Shown here: piece by piece, positions 60,400 to 64,000 of the stretch
How positions within the stretch are numbered: position 1 is the first letter of the stretch
Layout: each line of letters opens with the position of its first letter
DNA from: Batrachochytrium dendrobatidis JAM81
Lineage: Eukaryota; Chytridiomycota; Chytridiomycetes; Rhizophydiales
Length of the DNA stretch: 64,000 nucleotides
Assembly: GCF_000203795.2 (NCBI RefSeq)
Contig: NW_006281106.1
Location: 687,302 to 751,301 of the forward strand
Direction of reading: 5' to 3'
The notes under the pieces: generated by a model
Seen by the model: the letters and a program-made list of their open reading frames with translations, nothing else
Told to the model about the DNA's origin: nothing
Databases searched by the model: none
Program-made: the position numbers and the translations under genes

Positions 60400-60782
60400 T
60401 AATATTGGGCATATAAGCTCGACTGACACATCATATTCAGATTCGTTCAAACGTCTACAACACATCATTATTTCTATTTTCGGGTCTAGCTTATTTTTTT
60501 AAATCGTATTCTTCCATATGAGATTACAAAGCAGTCTGAAAATAGAATCCCTGTCGGGCATTTATGTCAAATGAACTATTTAATTAAAACCTAGCATGAT
60601 TGGATTGATGACTCTGTTGAACGTTTTATTTCAAGTGAAAGATTTTGATGGTCCTATTACTAGAATCCATCTACTTTCATCTGCTTTTCGTCTAGACAAG
60701 CCAAATCGACACATTTTCTTGCTGATCCAGTCTAAATTGGTATTCAGCCAACACCTCGCTCAACTCTTCAACAATAGTCGCT
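60400..60782. other. Intergenic
   Basis: About 380 bp with no supported gene or repeat. Confidence 0.45.
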
Positions 60783-61439
60783 ATGCCCAATACAAATGTT
60801 CTTCTCATCAGACATGCAGAAAAACTTACATGGCACAAAGGGACAACGCCAGAAATAGATCAAAAGGCTGCATACATTGACAATCACTGCCTCTCTGCAA
60901 AAGGTTATGAAAGAGCACATGCTCTAGTATCATATTTCACCAACCGACATGAAATAGTTTCGCTTTATGAGCAACGACCACTGGCTGCAGTGATCTCGCA
61001 GGGCGTGGACGATGGACCCGATGCATGGGGGAGAAGCAGACGACCTCTTGAAACGGTTGAGCCATTGGTCAAGGCATGGAACCTTGCATGGCCATCTGTT
61101 GCCATGTCTGCTGTTGACAATGCGTCCTGTACTACACAGACTTTGACTCCACAGCGCTTGCCATTAATTCAAGTTCTTAAAAAAGACTTTGCAAACTTGA
61201 CTGCTAGTATTAAAAATGGCGAGTTTGAGGGAAAGACAGTCATCATTTCATGGTCACATCAGCAGCTTCCTCAGCTTGCTACTGCACTGGGTGTACCGGT
61301 AGATCTGGTACCAAATAAATGGAAAGGCTCCAGATTTGATGTAACCTGGGTTGTTGGAATGGAAGAGGGTAAGCCGAGCACCTTTTATCAAATGCCGCAG
61401 CGTCTTTTATATGGCGATGAAGATACAGTTTTGAAATAA
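60783..61439 (+). CDS. Histidine-phosphatase (phosphoglycerate mutase-like) protein
   Basis: Single exon, 218 residues. It begins MPNTNVLLIRHAEKLTW: the RHAEK motif carries the phospho-accepting histidine of the superfamily. ENHCLSAKGYERAHAL-type sequence (DNHCLSAKGYERAHAL) follows. The second histidine is probably in ISWSHQQLPQLATALG. It is short and lacks extra domains, so it is likely a small soluble phosphatase. The substrate cannot be named. It converges on cks1 with 141 bp between stops. Confidence 0.8.
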   Translation: MPNTNVLLIRHAEKLTWHKGTTPEIDQKAAYIDNHCLSAKGYERAHALVSYFTNRHEIVSLYEQRPLAAVISQGVDDGPDAWGRSRRPLETVEPLVKAWNLAWPSVAMSAVDNASCTTQTLTPQRLPLIQVLKKDFANLTASIKNGEFEGKTVIISWSHQQLPQLATALGVPVDLVPNKWKGSRFDVTWVVGMEEGKPSTFYQMPQRLLYGDEDTVLK

Positions 61440-61580
61440 ATTGCAGTTTATATTGAATCTATGTTTGCATCTCCATAAAGGTGCAATGCGATGCTTGTAG
61501 GCTTTTGCTAAAAAGATGAGATTGTAAATCAATAGACAAATCCGACTATAATGGATCTATTAGCTTTATTCAAATTGCAT

Positions 61581-62561
61581 TTAACCAACAAGACCTCCAA
61601 CTTTGGTGTTGATGGTAGCATTTGGATACTTGATCTGAAAATCCTTTTCGCGACGGAAGAGAAGAATATGTGGCTCTGGATCTATTAGGCAGTAGATATA
61701 GTAATAAAAACACAATGTTAGGCTTTAATATATGCTGTAGGTAAGATGTCATGATACAGTTGCCAAACAGCCATCCTCTCTTACTGTGAATCATGTAATG
61801 TACCCATCCTGGGCTTTGTTTAATACCAAAGCCTCTCCACTCATATTCTGCTAGTAGCCGTCCTAGAAAATCAATCAGGATCAGTGATTGAATCAGTGAT
61901 TAAAGTCACAAGAGTATAAAACAAACCTTGAGGCATCCATCTCGCTAGAAATCCAGCAAGCAAATTTAATACAGAGTTGAACATGATATCAAGACATGCA
62001 TAAACGGTAAATACAGATTATATCGGCAAAACACAAGTGTCATTTGCATTAGGCAACGCATGGATGAAATGAGAATAAATGGAATATGCCAGAATGAGTC
62101 GAATAGTAATGAATGTGATTTCCAAAAGAAATTAAGCGCCTTACCAATTTGCTTTGGTACAGTAACATGTCGATACTCGTAAAGATCATCATTGTATTTT
62201 GGGCTATAGTAGACATCATCCTCCTGTGATAACAAGCAGGTTGTATTATTCAAGATCACGAAACCATGAGATATCGAATGTTAGTGTCTGAAAATGCCAA
62301 ATCTTTTTAGAATATTGAAGATTGTCGGCCATCTCGTTGGTGTACAAAAGTACTTGGATTGGATCCATATCGGCAAGATACAATCTCTATAGATAAAATT
62401 TCATCCATTGTATGTATTATATCCATCGACTTGCTCTAGCCCATACCCATAAAACAAGAACAGTCACTAAGCAGACAGGTTCACATTACATGGTCATGAA
62501 TATCCTGGTCCCGCTGCTCGGCCTCTGTGAGCTTTCTGGACGTTCGGCGTGCATTAATCAT
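61581..62561 (-). CDS. cks1: Cks1/Suc1 cyclin-dependent kinase regulatory subunit
   Basis: Six small minus-strand exons join in phase to 126 residues: 62561..62490, 62386..62354, 62223..62145, 61945..61928, 61862..61785, 61681..61581. The second exon (33 nt) and fourth exon (18 nt) are very small. The protein shows the Suc1 order: RKLTEAEQ at the N-terminus, [42 protein letters not shown], and [18 protein letters not shown]. These include the phosphate-binding and CDK-contact residues of the family. Cks proteins bind CDK1 and direct it to phosphorylated substrates. The HEPEP strand-exchange hinge reads HNPEP here. The 33-nt exon is the least certain, but its ends keep the frame. Confidence 0.88.
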
Positions 62562-63408
62562 TGTCAGGGCTAAAGAGTGAAATCAACTGTTATAGATAAC
62601 GTCGTCACAAACAAGCTGCTAGTTGCGACAGTCAGTCTGTTGATTGTCAGTTGATAACTTGCGAGCGGGCGGTGATTGGAATGGTGAAAAAGGAAATAAC
62701 CCGAATGGAACGCTTGGCTAAAAGGTCGCTCTGAAATCCAACAAATGTGAAATATGGAACTGACTCGACATATGTTGATCGAGCCCAGTATTATCAAGCT
62801 GATCTTCAAACAGATCTGACCTGCTGGCTTGAGGAAGATATACACTGTGATAACCCATATTGTAATAGTCTTGCTTTATTCAGTCCCTGTATCATCCATT
62901 TGAACTAAATCTGATACACCATGATTGCATCGTCACGACTGCTGCCACTTGCCCAGATCATTGCAAAACCTTCAAGTATACCAACTCTTTAAATATCATA
63001 GGCTGATTGGGTGTCTTTTGATACAGAGTATAAAACACATTTCTTACAAGATTTACTAGCCGATGCAAGTAATGCCGTGATCTGAAATCTGGAATCTCGC
63101 TACCATGCCTTGTAAAGCAATACCATCTGATTCGTGATTTCTCTTTTGGCATGAATACGGCATTTCGGCAAAATAAGAAATGTCTGCAAATGTTGGTATC
63201 TGAGACTACACGCATACTGGTAGATTCGTTAAAGCATGTTTTTTGAAAGAATATTCGAGTTTTGCAATTATACCATAAATAGTTGATGTTTGGATAGTTA
63301 TCGGTGTGTATTTTTCAGCACGATTTGATGCAATGCTTTAATTAAGTGATGAGATTTTTGGACTGTTTATTATCAAATTAACAGATAGGTGTAGTACCTA
63401 ATCAACAT
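62562..63408. other. Intergenic
   Basis: About 850 bp between the cks1 start and the 3' end of the ABC gene. Small open stretches are present but none shows family features or splice context. Nothing else was recognised. Confidence 0.45.
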
Positions 63409-64000
63409 TTAACTAGCTGGTGTATTGCTTTCATTGAAAAACGACATCGAACTAGAACCAAGTGCTCCAAGAACAATACGATCTGTTGCTACTCGCGCTT
63501 CTTGGGCTGGATCGTGAGTGATCCAGATACAATTTAGTTTGGTAAGCGATGCTTCGACTAATCTGCACGTTTCTGGATCTAATGCGCTCGTCGGTTCTAT
63601 ACCAAAAATGAATCAGTCTTGATCACGTAGTAGTATATTTTTAAACAACACAGTATTGATACTGTATCAGGTTAATCATAGTACCATCAAGAAGTAGAAT
63701 ATCCGGTTTGCGAGAAACACCAAGTGCAATTGCAACACGCTGAAGTTCACCACCACTGAGCTGATTCCATGGTCTATCCCATACATCTATATCAAGATTC
63801 CACCTTTACCATGGAGTTAGTTTACATTTTGTTTATAGACCAATGGCAGTTTAATACAGACTTTTGAGAAATTTCAATAGGATCGAGAGGTCCATCAACT
63901 AATCGGTCCCGCTGGGCTTGAAACTTGGAGATTGTATCGATAAAATTGCGTGGTGATCCGTCAAGAAGAGGTGGGCGTTGGGGCACATACAATACTCGAG
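63409..64000 (-). CDS. ABC-transporter-type ATPase, C-terminal part (FetA/STAR1-like)
   Basis: Minus-strand exons: 64000..63862 (open at the window edge), 63803..63685 and 63596..63409. They join in phase. The visible part starts in the Q-loop region RVLYVPQRPPLLDGSPRNF. It continues with the ABC signature LSGGELQRVAIALG, Walker B DILLLDEPTSALDPETC split by an intron, and the switch histidine in CIWITHDPAQE. It ends shortly after, so this is a single nucleotide-binding domain without membrane segments at its C-terminus. VPQRPPLL.GS is typical of FetA/STAR1-type subunits, which pair with a separate membrane protein; this assignment is tentative. The Walker A motif lies beyond base 64000. Confidence 0.85.

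Noticed and set aside
60596..60880. 94-codon plus-strand open stretch
   Set aside because: It overlaps the start of the histidine-phosphatase gene in another frame and shows no family features.
62570..62845. 91-codon minus-strand open stretch upstream of cks1
   Set aside because: No conserved motif, and it is not needed for cks1, whose start at 62561 fits the family.

Overview
The window is nuclear DNA of a fungus. Nearly every gene is split by short GT-AG introns, and several exons could be joined in phase to give complete proteins of known eukaryotic families. The mix of genes (Kin4-type kinase, Spt20, Tim50, Ugo1-type carrier, Urb1, Suc1/Cks1, cytochrome b561, diacylglycerol lipase), two lineage-specific small secreted proteins and Fanzor-like transposon remnants fits an early-diverging zoosporic fungus. 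A chytrid such as Batrachochytrium is my inference; no marker gene proves it.

Layout. 1-5.2 kb: 3' part of a Kin4-like kinase (+) converging on Spt20 (-). 5.8-9.4 kb: a large disordered coiled-coil protein (-). 9.4-10.8 kb: uncertain exons and a decayed repeat. 10.9-14.0 kb: an eight-exon WD40 protein (+) and a b561-type membrane protein (-). 15.0-20.5 kb: a diacylglycerol lipase (+) and Tim50 (+). 20.6-25.5 kb: a repeat-rich island with two tandem secreted-protein genes in duplicated and inverted flanking DNA. 25.6-31.8 kb: a minus-strand run of a CDKN3-like phosphatase, a START-domain membrane protein and a Ugo1-like carrier. 32.5-40.9 kb: an unknown disordered protein, a RING-H2 ubiquitin ligase and an asparaginase with ankyrin repeats, all +. 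41.0-46.6 kb: a rhodanese-USP deubiquitinase (-) sharing a 125-bp promoter region with an Oca/Siw14-like phosphatase (+). 47.0-54.4 kb: Urb1/Npa1 (+). 54.4-60.4 kb: transposon remnants and two tandem seven-pass membrane paralogues (+). 60.8-64.0 kb: a histidine-phosphatase protein (+), Cks1 (-) and the 3' part of an ABC ATPase (-).

The most interesting signal is a family of TIR elements (ends like CAGTCGTATTCACGTAA, TA target site) scattered between genes and in introns. Three longer copies carry decayed remains of a zinc-ribbon plus RDVN-type motif, which is the C-terminal signature of the TnpB/Fanzor nucleases. The same family's ends and interior flank the secreted-protein genes. Their flanks are almost identical between copies while the coding cores have diverged strongly.

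Exon boundaries were read by eye from splice motifs and reading phase. First exons and untranslated regions are the least certain parts.
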